Below, one piece after another: positions 1 to 9,469 of a stretch of 64,000 nucleotides of DNA. The stretch covers positions 1 to 64,000 of the forward strand of contig NZ_RQHS01000010.1 in assembly GCF_004770895.1 (NCBI RefSeq), in the 5' to 3' direction. This DNA is from Leptospira dzoumogneensis. Its GTDB lineage: Bacteria > Spirochaetota > Leptospiria > Leptospirales > Leptospiraceae. How positions within the stretch are numbered: the stretch's first letter is position 1; each line of letters starts with the position of its first letter. The notes beneath the pieces were generated by a model. The model was given only the letters and a program-made list of their open reading frames with translations. It was not told where the DNA came from and did not search any database. The position numbers and the translations under genes are program-made.

Positions 1-96
1 GTAAAACTCAGTGCGGATAACTTTTCTTCAGCTCAGATTTCTATTATGAAAATTTTATCGTATGTTGGAATTCCTACAAAACAGTCCAAAGTCTAA
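1..96 (+). CDS. Possible 3' end of an upstream gene (partial)
   Basis: Frame 1 is open from the first base to a TAA-class stop at 94-96, giving about 31 residues that end in the sequence YVGIPTKQSKV. The other two plus frames close quickly. The start lies outside the window, so no family can be named. The last part of the reading frame runs through a copy of the dispersed palindrome found at 63-78, so the C-terminal residues may be repeat-encoded. It could equally be non-coding; confidence is low. Confidence 0.2.
   Translation, partial: VKLSADNFSSAQISIMKILSYVGIPTKQSKV
63..78. repeat. Dispersed palindrome TGTTGGAATTCCTACA
   Basis: A near-perfect 16-base palindrome centred on GAATTC. The same element, in either orientation or with one or two changes, recurs at 13196, 13328, 37295, 51952, 51995 and 52037, always outside the recognised genes (this copy may overlap the tail of an upstream gene). 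Confidence 0.75.
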
Positions 97-254
97 ATAA
101 TTTTTTCCCAAGAAATAACTTAAACTTAACATATTCATAAATAAATTTCCTTTAATTATAGAAGCCTTCTTTCAGGAAATTTTTTGAATAAAAAGCAAGT
201 TATTCGTCTTTGGTAATATTAGAGGGTTTTTAAATAACTCTCAGCTAAATTCGA

Positions 255-845
255 ATGAATATTTGGAAACTTGCAATAGGAGGATTAACGGTTATATTTC
301 CGTTATTCTACTTCATGCAGAGTTCTTCTTCCGGTATGATGGAAGCGGATAGAAATCTTCCTGAATTCCAGATAAGCGAAGAAGCAGGTAAAACCGTAGA
401 TATACGCGAGACTCTGATCGGAAAAGAGAATCTGGTCTATTTCGGATATTTAAACTGCAAGACAGTATGTCATGGCAGTTTGCAGAAATTGAAAAATCTA
501 ATTTCGAAACAAAAAGATCTAAGACTCGTATTCGTAAGCTTAGATCCTGAAAAAGATACGGAAGAACGTTTCGAAAAATATTTCTCGGATCTAAAATCCG
601 AAACTAAATTTATCCGGCTGGAGTCGCGGGGCAGGGCCTTTGAACTTGCAAGACTTTTCGGAATTATAGCGTTTTCTTCCGATAAAAGCGGGGAAATAGA
701 CCATCCGGATTCGGTCCTTTGGGTGAATTCTCAAGGAAGGATCAAAGGATTAATTTTTGAATTTGATAAACATTGGGATCAAAACCCAAAAGAACTTATA
801 AAATTCATAAGCGATAAAAAAGAACAAAAGTTTTCAAACATTTAA
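255..845 (+). CDS. SCO1/SenC-family copper chaperone
   Basis: A 196-residue protein with an N-terminal membrane anchor (about residues 5-20) and a thioredoxin-like domain. The copper-binding CxxxC motif of the SCO family is visible as C68-KTV-C72, and the third ligand His is present at H150 in a DHP context. Proteins of this family deliver copper to cytochrome c oxidase or act as thiol-disulfide reductants on the outer face of the inner membrane. No oxidase genes are next to it in the window, so the specific client is unknown. Length and motifs are normal for the family. Confidence 0.85.
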   Translation: MNIWKLAIGGLTVIFPLFYFMQSSSSGMMEADRNLPEFQISEEAGKTVDIRETLIGKENLVYFGYLNCKTVCHGSLQKLKNLISKQKDLRLVFVSLDPEKDTEERFEKYFSDLKSETKFIRLESRGRAFELARLFGIIAFSSDKSGEIDHPDSVLWVNSQGRIKGLIFEFDKHWDQNPKELIKFISDKKEQKFSNI

Positions 846-950
846 GCGATTCATAATAAACGAAAAGTAAAACCGGAACCTTCGAAAGACAGGATCCAAA
901 ATAAATAAAGTCCAAATCGGACCTAAAATAAAACCCTTCCGGGAAAATAT

Positions 951-2498
951 ATGAATCCGCCTCAGCATAAACAAAGTATCCAAGATACTGCAAAACTGAA
1001 ATTTAAAGAAGAAACTAAGAAAGTAGACCGTTTCTTCTACATTCTTCTTTTGGCCCATATTCCTTTTGCGCTCGCATTATCTTTAGAATACGGGACTTGG
1101 AAATTTGTATTAAATTCCTCTATAATCATTGGGACACTTTCGAGCATTGGCTTCCTGTTCCTAAGAGGCGAATATATCCTAAGAGTTTTAAATGCTGTCC
1201 TTATCATGGCCTGGTCAGGGATATTGATCCAGTCTCAATTCGGAAGAATAGAGATGCATTTTCATGTATTCGTTGCATTGGCATTTCTTCTCTATTATAG
1301 AGATTGGAAAACACTTCTCCCCGGAGCATTGTATATCGCGGTCCATCATGGACTGTTCTCCTTCTGCCAAAGTATAGGATATAAAATTTCGGAAACTCCG
1401 ATTATCATTTTCAACTACGGAAATGGATGGGAGATAGTCCTTTTACATGCAATTTTTGTAATTTTCGAGACCGGAATATTGATCTACTTCTCCACAACGT
1501 TCAAAAAAGAATTTTTGAACCAGGCAATCAGTCTAGCGGAACTGGAAGAAGTCCGAAAATATAACGTTTCCATCCAGGGAGAAGTGAGAGAAAAATCCGA
1601 ATCTGTAAACGGAATTTTAGAAGGCCTGGTCCAAAGTTCCGCAACCGTAGCGGACAGAACGACCGACCAGGCAAATAGTTTAGAAGAAATTAATGCAAGC
1701 ATGAACCAAATCGCGGACGCGATCTCAGACGTTTCCGATTCCACCAAAAAACAGTTAGAAGCAACCGGGACATTGGAACATTCTTTTCAAAATTTAGAGA
1801 TCAGCTTTCAAGATATGGAAGCAGGACTCGTTTCCACTAAAACATTATTCGAAACTGCATGGAAACATGCGAGAGAATCGGAAGAAAGCCTAATAGCGAT
1901 CGAAAAATCCATTAAAAGGATAGAATCCAGTTCTTCCAGCACCACTGCAAAATTGGGAACAATTACGGATATCGCAGATAAAGTAAACCTTCTCGCATTA
2001 AACGCGTCCATAGAGGCAGCAAGAGCCGGCGAACACGGAAGAGGATTCGCAGTGGTAGCGGACGAGATCTCAAAATTAGCGGACCAAACGGCAAATACGA
2101 TCAAAGAAATTTCCAGATTGATCAGAGATGGAAAAGAAGAAATGACTAAGAACACGGATATAGTTCAATCCGGTACGAAAACAATCTCATTGATCTTGGG
2201 GGATGTGGATTCTATCAAAGAAAGTCTGGATTCCTTCTTTTCTCTTTTAGAAAAACAAACCGATATCCGGGTGACTGTAGCAGGCGCCTTGTTCAAGGCG
2301 GGAGAAATTTCCCAAAATGTTCACGAAGCAACGGAAGCAGAAAAGAAAAGTTTGGAAGAGATCAGAAACTTTTTAGATCGGATCCAAAATTCGAATTCTA
2401 TCATAGCAACGCAGGCACTTGAAGCGGCAGACCAAGCCAGAAAATGTGAAAAATTAAGCGATTCTTTACAAAAACAAGTCCAAGACTTCAAAGCCTAA
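951..2498 (+). CDS. Methyl-accepting chemotaxis protein with multi-span membrane input domain
   Basis: A 515-residue chemoreceptor. Roughly the first 185 residues are hydrophobic and form about six membrane spans rather than the usual two spans around a periplasmic sensor. The rest is a long coiled-coil signalling domain whose hairpin tip, with [15 protein letters not shown] and then [10 protein letters not shown], lies near residues 343-370 and would bind CheA/CheW. The membrane part carries clustered histidines (MHFHVF and a following AVHHG), which could bind a metal or haem; that is inference. No HAMP domain is obvious. It stands alone, with no che genes nearby. Confidence 0.9.
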   Translation: MNPPQHKQSIQDTAKLKFKEETKKVDRFFYILLLAHIPFALALSLEYGTWKFVLNSSIIIGTLSSIGFLFLRGEYILRVLNAVLIMAWSGILIQSQFGRIEMHFHVFVALAFLLYYRDWKTLLPGALYIAVHHGLFSFCQSIGYKISETPIIIFNYGNGWEIVLLHAIFVIFETGILIYFSTTFKKEFLNQAISLAELEEVRKYNVSIQGEVREKSESVNGILEGLVQSSATVADRTTDQANSLEEINASMNQIADAISDVSDSTKKQLEATGTLEHSFQNLEISFQDMEAGLVSTKTLFETAWKHARESEESLIAIEKSIKRIESSSSSTTAKLGTITDIADKVNLLALNASIEAARAGEHGRGFAVVADEISKLADQTANTIKEISRLIRDGKEEMTKNTDIVQSGTKTISLILGDVDSIKESLDSFFSLLEKQTDIRVTVAGALFKAGEISQNVHEATEAEKKSLEEIRNFLDRIQNSNSIIATQALEAADQARKCEKLSDSLQKQVQDFKA

Positions 2499-2621
2499 AC
2501 TCCGGAACTCAATTGGAAATTTTTTTCTTAACTTAGAAAGAATTTTCCAATCTGCAAAATTTTTCGTTTGAAATATTTTCTTTCCAAAAGGAAGGTTCCT
2601 ATTTGTTTCCGGACCCTTACC

Positions 2622-2903
2622 ATGAAAAAGTTTCTGTTTATCTCCGCTTCCGCATTAGCCGTCGCGGTCTTTTTAGCAATCCCAGGCACTATCAGTTCCC
2701 AAAGCGGCGATATCGAAGCAGCCATCCAAGCAGCTTGTAACCGTTTGGTAGAAGGTGGACTGTACAAAAGCTGCAAACCAGCTCCAGGATTCTCACTCGG
2801 ACAAGGTTATTACAGCCAATCCGCTCAAATTAAATGCCAATGTGAGAACAAATCCGATAACGGAAAAACAATCGTTACCATTTCTCTCTGGCAAGGATAT
2901 TGA
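2622..2903 (+). CDS. Small secreted cysteine-containing protein
   Basis: A 93-residue product. The ATG at 2622 is preferred over an upstream in-frame ATG at 2568 because it places a classic signal peptide (MKKFLFISASALAVAV, cleavage probably after residue 25) at the N-terminus. The mature part of about 68 residues has four cysteines, including a CQC pair, suggesting two disulfides in the periplasm or outside the cell. I do not recognise the family. It lies between the chemoreceptor and a convergent secreted protein, with no evidence of an operon. Confidence 0.65.
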   Translation: MKKFLFISASALAVAVFLAIPGTISSQSGDIEAAIQAACNRLVEGGLYKSCKPAPGFSLGQGYYSQSAQIKCQCENKSDNGKTIVTISLWQGY

Positions 2904-2912
2904 TCCTTTCTT

Positions 2913-2962
2913 AGATCCCGGCTTTCATAAGTTTCATTTCTTTATTTACGAAGCCGGGATCT
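2913..2962. terminator. Inverted repeat after small secreted protein gene
   Basis: A perfect 12-base inverted repeat (AGATCCCGGCTT and its complement) separated by 26 bases starts nine bases after the stop codon at 2903. It is not followed by a clear T-run, so it may be a Rho-independent terminator of poor type or another RNA structure. Confidence 0.4.
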
Positions 2963-3094
2963 ATCTTACGCGAGAGGCCCTAGTGCAAAACCTAATGCGA
3001 CATAATACCTATTATCGGAAGTTGGGAATATGTCCTCAAAAGGTGAATCCTATCAAAAATAGCCCCCAATCTGTCGAAGTGCCTACAAACTCCC

Positions 3095-3955
3095 TCAAAA
3101 ATCACTCAAATCATCATGCAGGATCAGATCGTCTAGATACACATTTGCATAATCAGTCCGAATTCCTGAAGTTCCCCAGCTAAAAGTTCCATCCGTGATC
3201 GACAACTGCAGAACATGATCCACATAAAAATCTATATGATTTCCGATCGCAACCAAGGTCAGTTTATACCATTGTTTGGTATTAAAAGACTTTGGATTTC
3301 CCGACTGATCCTTCAGAGTTCCAGTCGCTAAGGTGGTATAAGTCCCACAGAGCTTCTTCTTAAAATAAACTGTTCCATCACTTCTGAGAGACGCCACATA
3401 TAGATCATTTTCAGTTCTATATCTTGTAAATAGATGGATTCCCTGCCAACTATCCGAAGAAGCCTGCCAAGAATCTATATAGAACCGAGCCTCCAATGCC
3501 TGATCCGTCCACTTCACCCTAGAACCATTATACAAACCTTGGATCAACATCCTGAAATTATAATCTTCCGTTTTCGCCCTTTTATAAACCCCATTGGAAA
3601 GATGTTTGGATACCAAGGTGCCGGAAGTAACCTCAAGATGAGATTGTAAAGACTTATTAGAACTGGCTTCTATCACGGTTCCGTCCGCATACGTTTCAAA
3701 ACCTTCGAAAGAAACTCCTGCAGGAGTTTGCCAAGGATAGACCTCGCTTGATCCGCTTGGATAATAACCTGTTCCTGGAAAAAATTCATAAGTCCCGGGA
3801 GGATTACAGGAACTCGCCTCTAACCGGTTTATAGTTTGGGCAGAAGGACCTAAAACTTGTTCCAGAACGATACTCATTCCAAAATCAAAAACGCCTAAAT
3901 ATAAAAAAGCGGCAAAACCTAACATTCTTAAGGTGGAAGCCATCTTGTCACCCAT
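3095..3955 (-). CDS. Secreted protein with LamG/concanavalin-like domain
   Basis: A 286-residue protein with a hydrophobic N-terminal segment (residues about 8-30) that looks like a signal peptide or anchor; a second possible ATG is four codons in. The C-terminal part, about residues 75-280, has the alternating strands of a jelly-roll (WYKLTLVAIGNHIDFYVD, then YLDDLILHDD at the end), the pattern of LamG/DUF1080-type carbohydrate or ligand-binding domains. No catalytic residues can be identified. Exported location is inferred from the signal. Convergent with the small secreted protein upstream of it on the map. Confidence 0.6.
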   Translation of the reverse strand: MGDKMASTLRMLGFAAFLYLGVFDFGMSIVLEQVLGPSAQTINRLEASSCNPPGTYEFFPGTGYYPSGSSEVYPWQTPAGVSFEGFETYADGTVIEASSNKSLQSHLEVTSGTLVSKHLSNGVYKRAKTEDYNFRMLIQGLYNGSRVKWTDQALEARFYIDSWQASSDSWQGIHLFTRYRTENDLYVASLRSDGTVYFKKKLCGTYTTLATGTLKDQSGNPKSFNTKQWYKLTLVAIGNHIDFYVDHVLQLSITDGTFSWGTSGIRTDYANVYLDDLILHDDLSDF

Positions 3956-4301
3956 CCAATTATTTTCGACCCAGGATCAAATCCCTTCGAGTTTCGAAAG
4001 TCAAGTAGTAACTAGTCCGCAGTATAAAACTCTTTTACGGTTAGAAGATGGAAAGATACGAAAAGTAGAAAGAATCCAATAACGTCTGAACGAACGGTAA
4101 AATTAGAAGTCTAAATATCTATACTAGTAACGACAAGACGTAGTGTAATTTCTAGACCGTATTACAAAATATGCATAGACCGGTTTCTATTTTCGATAAG
4201 TCCTGCCAATACTTCGGTCTGGAAAATTATTTTTACTAGTATGTAATCAATTAATTACTTAAAATATTGAATTCAAAACTTCCAGATAGGAATTTGGTCC
4301 T
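3956..4301. other. Intergenic region between divergent genes, 346 bases
   Basis: AT-rich stretch between the starts of the LamG-like gene and the glycosyltransferase gene. It contains short palindromes such as TACTAGTA near 4120-4240 but no reading frame, RNA gene or strong terminator that I can support. Both flanking genes must have promoters here; I cannot place them with confidence. Confidence 0.6.
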
Positions 4302-5462
4302 ATGCGACCATCCGTTTCCGTTATACTCCCTACATACAACGAAAGCAAAAACCTACCTATTGCGGCAGATAGGATTACCAGATCTTTATCCGATTACCGT
4401 CATGAGATCATCGTGGTAGACGACGATAGCCCGGATCATACCTGGGAAATTGCGGAACATCTTCAGGAAAAGATCCCACAACTTAAAGTGATCCGTAGAT
4501 TAAGCGGCAAAGGTTTATCTTCCGCAGTTTTAACAGGTATGGGCGCTGCAGAAGGAGAAGTTTTCGTAGTAATGGATTCCGACCTCCAACACGACGAAAA
4601 GATCCTTCCTGAAATGATCCGTTCTTTTTACGAGCGTGACGTGGATCTTTGTCTAGGAACAAGATACGCCAAGGGCGGATCCACAGGAAAATGGTCTCTG
4701 GCCAGGATTGGCATCAGCAGATTTGCGACCTTTTTAGCGAAAGGACTTTTGGGTCTTCCTGTTTCGGATCCAATGAGCGGTTATTTCGGTATTAAACGTT
4801 CCGTGTATTCGGAAACTAAAAACTCGATCAACCCAAGAGGATTTAAGATCCTATTGGAATTTTTGGGAAGAAGTAAAGAAAATCTAAAAATAGAAGAAAT
4901 CCCTTATACTTTCCAAACTAGAATGTATGGAGAGACCAAACTGAATAATTCCGTGATCAAAAATTTCTTTTTGGCAATCTTGGATATTCGTTTTGGAAAA
5001 TGGATCTCTCCGACTTTCCTGCTCTATTCACTAGTGGGAGCAAGCGGTGTACTTGTTAACTTAGTCGGGTTTCTAATCGCAGAATTAAGCAAGTTTCCGG
5101 AAGTACAAACAGGGATCTCCTTTTTGGATCCTTTTTCACTTTCCGTATTTTTTGGGATAGAACTTTCAATCCTGTCCAACTTCTTCTTAAATAACTACTT
5201 TACGTTTTATGAAAGAAGATATTCTGGAAAAAATTTGGCCTTTGGGTTCCTATTATTCCATTTAGTGAGTATGGTGGGGATTTTAGTGCAAATGTCAGTA
5301 TTCCATTTTATTTACTATTCTATTTTCAAACAATGGAATGGGCCCTCCGAACTTACTTTAAAATTCAGTGCAGATATTCTTTCCATTCTTACAGCAATGG
5401 CTTCCAACTATTTCCTGAATTCCAATCTCACTTGGTCTAAAAAACCGGAACTAAACAGCTAA
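4302..5462 (+). CDS. Family 2 glycosyltransferase fused to GtrA-like membrane domain
   Basis: A 386-residue two-domain protein. Residues 1-230 are a GT-A fold of the dolichol/polyprenyl-phosphate mannosyltransferase type, with VVDDDSPD and the metal-binding MDSDLQHD motif. Residues about 240-380 contain four membrane spans typical of GtrA-like flippase-associated domains. Such enzymes transfer a sugar from a nucleotide donor to a polyprenyl phosphate and may help move the product across the membrane. The natural sugar cannot be told from sequence. Start ATG at 4302 has an AGGA about 13 bases upstream. No sugar biosynthesis genes are adjacent. Confidence 0.85.
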   Translation: MRPSVSVILPTYNESKNLPIAADRITRSLSDYRHEIIVVDDDSPDHTWEIAEHLQEKIPQLKVIRRLSGKGLSSAVLTGMGAAEGEVFVVMDSDLQHDEKILPEMIRSFYERDVDLCLGTRYAKGGSTGKWSLARIGISRFATFLAKGLLGLPVSDPMSGYFGIKRSVYSETKNSINPRGFKILLEFLGRSKENLKIEEIPYTFQTRMYGETKLNNSVIKNFFLAILDIRFGKWISPTFLLYSLVGASGVLVNLVGFLIAELSKFPEVQTGISFLDPFSLSVFFGIELSILSNFFLNNYFTFYERRYSGKNLAFGFLLFHLVSMVGILVQMSVFHFIYYSIFKQWNGPSELTLKFSADILSILTAMASNYFLNSNLTWSKKPELNS

Positions 5463-5468
5463 AAACAA

Positions 5469-5488
5469 GGCGGGAGGATTTTCTCGCC
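5469..5488 (+). terminator. Probable terminator of the glycosyltransferase gene
   Basis: A GC-rich hairpin (GGCG...CGCC with internal mismatches) begins seven bases past the stop codon and is followed by a T-containing tract. A second short hairpin, AGCCTG-CCTTT-CAGGCT, follows at 5533-5549 in the leader of the next gene. Confidence 0.4.
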
Positions 5489-5596
5489 TAAGTTTTAATT
5501 GATTTCTTCTCTAGGAATTCTTAAATTATAAAAGCCTGCCTTTCAGGCTAAAGAAGAAGGTTAACTACCTTCGAAATTTCAGTATCGGAGAAAAAT

Positions 5597-6139
5597 ATGC
5601 CCAAGGTGCTGGTTCCCTTTGCGGATGGAATGGAAGAAATGGAAGCAGTCATCGTAGTAGACGTACTCCGAAGAGCCGGGATAGAAGTTGTCTCCGCCGG
5701 AATTTCTACGAATACTGTTACGGCATCCAGAGGAGTAAAATTAGTCTCCGATTCACTTCTATCCGAATTAGATCCTTCCTCATTCGATATGATCGTTTTA
5801 CCGGGAGGAAACCAAGGTACTAAAAATCTGAATGCAAGTCCTTTGGTTTCCGAAATATTAAAAAACTTTAAAAAAGAAGATCGATGGATTGGCGCAATCT
5901 GTGCTGCACCGAATGTTCTACTGACTCACAAAATTCTGCAGAACCAAAAATTCACTGCATTTCCAGGAAGTGTCCCGCCGGACGAAAAATACACGGGAAA
6001 TAGATTGGAACTTTCAGACAAAATTTTAACCAGTATTGGTCCGGGCTCCGCATTCGAATTTTCTTTAAAAATTGTAGAACTTCTGTCCGGGATCGAAAAA
6101 AGAAAAGAAGTGGAAAAGAACTTACATTTACCTTCTTAA
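5597..6139 (+). CDS. DJ-1/PfpI-family protein
   Basis: A 180-residue protein of the ThiJ/DJ-1 group. It starts with the typical MPKVLVPFADGMEEME strand and acidic pair (E13/E14, one of which corresponds to Glu18 of human DJ-1), and has the nucleophile elbow at C102 in GAICAAP. Family members act as oxidative-stress sensors, glyoxalases or deglycases; which applies here cannot be read from sequence. A good ribosome site (GGAG, eight bases upstream) supports the ATG at 5597. The sirtuin gene begins two bases after its stop codon, so the two are almost certainly co-transcribed. Confidence 0.9.
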   Translation: MPKVLVPFADGMEEMEAVIVVDVLRRAGIEVVSAGISTNTVTASRGVKLVSDSLLSELDPSSFDMIVLPGGNQGTKNLNASPLVSEILKNFKKEDRWIGAICAAPNVLLTHKILQNQKFTAFPGSVPPDEKYTGNRLELSDKILTSIGPGSAFEFSLKIVELLSGIEKRKEVEKNLHLPS

Positions 6140-6141
6140 AA

Positions 6142-6870
6142 ATGCAACTCTCCACCGTATTAATCGAAAAATTCAAAACTTCTAAAAATATCTTAGCGCT
6201 CACAGGTGCCGGAATTTCCGCAGAAAGTGGAGTTCCTACATTCAGAGGAAAGGAAGGTCTTTGGAAAGAATACAGAGCGGAAGAACTTGCAACTCCTCAT
6301 GCATTCAAGCGGGATCCTAAACTAGTTTGGGAATGGTATCTCTGGAGAATAGAACTGATCTCGACCAAGTCTCCGAATCCTGCTCATTTTGCTTTGGCGG
6401 AATTAGAAATGAAAAGATCCGATTTTCATCTAATCACTCAAAACGTAGACGGACTTCATAAAAGATCAGGCTCGGAAAAGATCATAGAGATACATGGGAA
6501 TATTTTTAGGAATAGATGCACTAATTGTAATAGAACTTTTGATTCGGATCCTTCTAAACTTAAAAATTCTACCGAATGCCCAAATTGTAAAAATTTAGTC
6601 CGACCGGATGTTTTATGGTTCGGAGAATCTTACGACACTGATCTTTTAAATCGAGCAGTCTCTCTCGCGGAAAGATCAGAGATCGTTTTTGTGATCGGTT
6701 CCTCCGGAGCCGTAGGAATTCCAGTCGAACTTGCCAGGATTGCAAAAGAGAACGGGGCATTCGTTATAGAGATCAATATAGATCCAAGCGGTTACAGCAG
6801 ATACTCGGATCTATTCTTACAAGGAAAGGCCGGAGAAATTCTCCCCGAACTTATTCCTTATTTTATCTGA
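6142..6870 (+). CDS. cobB: NAD-dependent protein deacylase, sirtuin (SIRT5-like class III)
   Basis: A 242-residue sirtuin. NAD-binding TGAGISAESGVPTFRG is at residues 21-36, QNVD at 100-103, the catalytic His at H118, and a zinc ribbon with C126, C129, C146 and C149. Residues Y66 and R69 form the YxxR pair that in SIRT5 and bacterial CobB binds acidic acyl groups, so desuccinylase or demalonylase activity is likely besides deacetylation. Second gene of a probable two-gene operon with a DJ-1 family gene; the 3' end overlaps the convergent DUF1574 gene by about 13 bases. Confidence 0.93.
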   Translation: MQLSTVLIEKFKTSKNILALTGAGISAESGVPTFRGKEGLWKEYRAEELATPHAFKRDPKLVWEWYLWRIELISTKSPNPAHFALAELEMKRSDFHLITQNVDGLHKRSGSEKIIEIHGNIFRNRCTNCNRTFDSDPSKLKNSTECPNCKNLVRPDVLWFGESYDTDLLNRAVSLAERSEIVFVIGSSGAVGIPVELARIAKENGAFVIEINIDPSGYSRYSDLFLQGKAGEILPELIPYFI

Positions 6871-7952
6871 GTTCTAGGAAAAGTTTCTTCTAACTTTTTA
6901 AAGATATAATCTCCGAATACAGGGAAACAATTCGGGGACATATGACCCGGATCTGCAAATTCTTCGCAATTATAATTGGGATCCTGATTCATATTCCAGA
7001 AGGCTGTTCCAGTTTCCTGGTTAAACTTCTCTACGATCGGTTTCCAAACTTCCATTGGAGTTTTAAGTCCGTCCGAAGTTTCTACCTTTCTTGTCATATA
7101 TAGATTAAAATAAGGACGAGCGACCTTCACCCAAATAGTGGCATAAGGAACATTATACTCTCTCAATATATTGATGGAATCCTTCTGCATCTCGAACATA
7201 TTAGTATGGAACGTATAAGGTTTTAGATAAGAAGAAAAATCTTTTTCGGAAACTTGGACAAGTTGTTCATCCGTATGTTTTTGGTTAACTAACTCTCTAG
7301 GAGTACTTCCTCTTTCTTCCTTTAGCATAGTTCGAACACTCAGGACTGCCGATTTATACGCTTGCGCCAATGCGGAAGAATTTTGCATTCTTTCCAGTAT
7401 CCTCCAAAATTTAGGCCTGTCCCTATACGTATGAAATAGACGTTTAGATATAAACGCAGACAATTCCTCTCTAGAATACCTAGTCCAATGTTTAAAGAAG
7501 AATTCGGGAGAAAGTCCATAGATCAAAACCTCATCCAAAGCATGGACCGGGGTTTTATTATAAATTTCTAATGATTGATCCAAAAGTACAAAATCAGGTC
7601 TTGTACCGTCCGATTTAAACCTCTCTATCCAGTATAAGAAATAATCGGGAGAACCGCCCGGAACCGAAAAGTTATAAAGAATCCAGTCCGGATGTTTTTT
7701 TTCCAATTCTCTGGTAGGAAGTAAAAGTGCTCTGGAATTTCCGAAGAATACTAATATTTTTTTTCTGGAAGAAGGGTCCTTTTTCAAATATTCTTTCAGA
7801 TCCGAATATAGGTCCTCTTTGGTGATAAAATTCACATGGGATAACGTATTTGAATAATAATACTGAAAGAACTCTAAGGTGAACAAACGGTCCAATCCTA
7901 AAGAGATCAAAAGAACAAGTAGAGGAAGAAGTAAGAATGTATTCTTTTTCAT
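6858..7952 (-). CDS. DUF1574-family protein, SGNH-like partner of MBOAT acyltransferase
   Basis: A 364-residue protein with one N-terminal membrane span (about 5-22) and a periplasmic body. I recognise it as the DUF1574 type found in leptospires. Its body has the outline of an SGNH hydrolase: block I as FFGNSRA (residues 69-75; Asp of the usual GDS is Asn here) and a C-terminal DPGH with D334 and H337. Starts 13 bases after the stop of the upstream MBOAT gene, so the two are an operon. By analogy with DltD and AlgJ/AlgX it could receive acyl groups from the MBOAT protein and place them on an envelope polymer; that is inference. Confidence 0.7.
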   Translation of the reverse strand: MKKNTFLLLPLLVLLISLGLDRLFTLEFFQYYYSNTLSHVNFITKEDLYSDLKEYLKKDPSSRKKILVFFGNSRALLLPTRELEKKHPDWILYNFSVPGGSPDYFLYWIERFKSDGTRPDFVLLDQSLEIYNKTPVHALDEVLIYGLSPEFFFKHWTRYSREELSAFISKRLFHTYRDRPKFWRILERMQNSSALAQAYKSAVLSVRTMLKEERGSTPRELVNQKHTDEQLVQVSEKDFSSYLKPYTFHTNMFEMQKDSINILREYNVPYATIWVKVARPYFNLYMTRKVETSDGLKTPMEVWKPIVEKFNQETGTAFWNMNQDPNYNCEEFADPGHMSPNCFPVFGDYIFKKLEETFPRTQIK

Positions 7953-7965
7953 AATTATTTACGGC

Positions 7966-9465
7966 CTAGAACTGGCAATAGATACAGGCTCCGGAATCCT
8001 CCGATAATAATGCGATCGCAAATACGGTGACCACTCCGCAGATCACAAGAAGCCAGTCTTTTCCTCTTCCCCACTGCAATAATAGATCCTTTCTGGATTG
8101 GATCCAATGGAAAACTATAAATCCCAAATAAGAATATCCGATTTTCTCAATATTCTTCATGGATTCCAAAAGGAAAGGAGAAGGTCCGGTCACCAAGGAA
8201 ATTGAATTTTCTATCCAGCCAAAACCCAAGGATTGTAAAGATGTAGAAAGATAATTTTGTGTATTGGTTACTATTCCCACAACATGCTGGACCATTTTAG
8301 CCGCCGAGTTTGCTCTGAATAAGATCGCACTGAAAGAGAATAAACAAAATACGAATTGTATCCTTAAAAAATTAAGAATTTTACTTTTGGAATCCTCGTC
8401 GTTCCAGCCGAACTTACCTACTAAAAATCTTTCGAATGCAAGTATAACTCCCCAATAAAATCCCCAGGCGATAAATGTATAATCGGCTCCATGCCAAACA
8501 CCACCCACCGTCATTGTGATAATTAGGTTAAGATAAGTGCGCCATTCCCCTTTTTTACTTCCACCCAAAGGAAAATAGATATAATCCCTCAGCCAGAAAG
8601 AAAGACTCATATGCCATCTCTGCCATAATTCTCTTCCGGAAGGAGAAAATAAAGGTGCGTTGAAGTTTTCGGGAAGTTCAAAACCGAAGTATAGACCGAC
8701 CGCTCTTGCCATATCGGTGAGTCCTGAAAAATCGCAATATACTTGGATCGCATATCCGAATGCAGCTAAGACAAGTGAAAGATTATCATACTGTCCTGGA
8801 TTTCCAAATACAGGAGCGATCACTCCTGCGACCGGATCCGCGATCAGTATTTTTTTGATCAGACCAGAGATCATTAGATAAGAAGCACGAACGATCTTAT
8901 CCTTATCCGGACTCAAATGTCCTATATTTACGAAATAATCCTTAGTCCTTAGGATCGGCCCTACGATCAATACGGGAAAGAATATTACAAAACCAAGATA
9001 TTGTTTAAGGCCGATCAATTCTCCTTCCGGTTTCCGATACGCATCCACGGCCGCAGCGATCATCTGGAAGCTGTAAAAACTCACCGCCAAAGGAAGAGAG
9101 ATCTGTAATATTCTCGGAACTTCGTCAAAGAATGGATACTTTGTAAGATCGAAAAGTATCCTGTTCATAAAATAGAAATACTTAAAGAAACCTAAATTGA
9201 CCGCGTTCAATAGAACAGCGAATATCATCCAACCTTTAGGCTTCGCAGAAGTTCGGATCTTAAAGTAAGCGAAATAATTGAATAGAACGATAATTAAGAA
9301 ATGAAGAAAGAAATAGATCCCGCTTAAGATTGTAGAAGAAGCTACAATGTAAAAGACACCGCTGGAAATGAGTAAAAAATCGGATCTTCTCTTTTCCGGA
9401 AGAAACCAATAAATAGAATAAACGATTGAGAAAAAAACGAAAAATAAGATCGAATTGTAGAGCAC
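7966..9465 (-). CDS. MBOAT-family membrane O-acyltransferase
   Basis: A 499-residue multi-span membrane protein of the AlgI/DltB type. Key features are the conserved WQRWH segment (H285), FWLRDYIYFPLGG, and the invariant His H325 in GGVWHG. These proteins move acyl groups from a cytoplasmic donor across the membrane for O-acylation of extracellular polymers. It starts with GTG, four bases after the stop codon of the NYN-domain gene, whose last codons supply the ribosome site, and it is followed by a DUF1574 gene. A paralogous pair occurs at 37407-39859. Substrate unknown. Confidence 0.9.
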   Translation of the reverse strand: MLYNSILFFVFFSIVYSIYWFLPEKRRSDFLLISSGVFYIVASSTILSGIYFFLHFLIIVLFNYFAYFKIRTSAKPKGWMIFAVLLNAVNLGFFKYFYFMNRILFDLTKYPFFDEVPRILQISLPLAVSFYSFQMIAAAVDAYRKPEGELIGLKQYLGFVIFFPVLIVGPILRTKDYFVNIGHLSPDKDKIVRASYLMISGLIKKILIADPVAGVIAPVFGNPGQYDNLSLVLAAFGYAIQVYCDFSGLTDMARAVGLYFGFELPENFNAPLFSPSGRELWQRWHMSLSFWLRDYIYFPLGGSKKGEWRTYLNLIITMTVGGVWHGADYTFIAWGFYWGVILAFERFLVGKFGWNDEDSKSKILNFLRIQFVFCLFSFSAILFRANSAAKMVQHVVGIVTNTQNYLSTSLQSLGFGWIENSISLVTGPSPFLLESMKNIEKIGYSYLGFIVFHWIQSRKDLLLQWGRGKDWLLVICGVVTVFAIALLSEDSGACIYCQF

Positions 9466-9469
9466 TCTT

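Noticed and set aside
2755..3183. Plus-strand open frame of 142 residues spanning the end of the small secreted gene
   Set aside because: It overlaps two real genes and the inverted repeat; no domain is visible.
3956..4301. Possible small RNA in the large divergent intergenic region
   Set aside because: Only weak short palindromes and no terminator; no structure strong enough to support an RNA gene.
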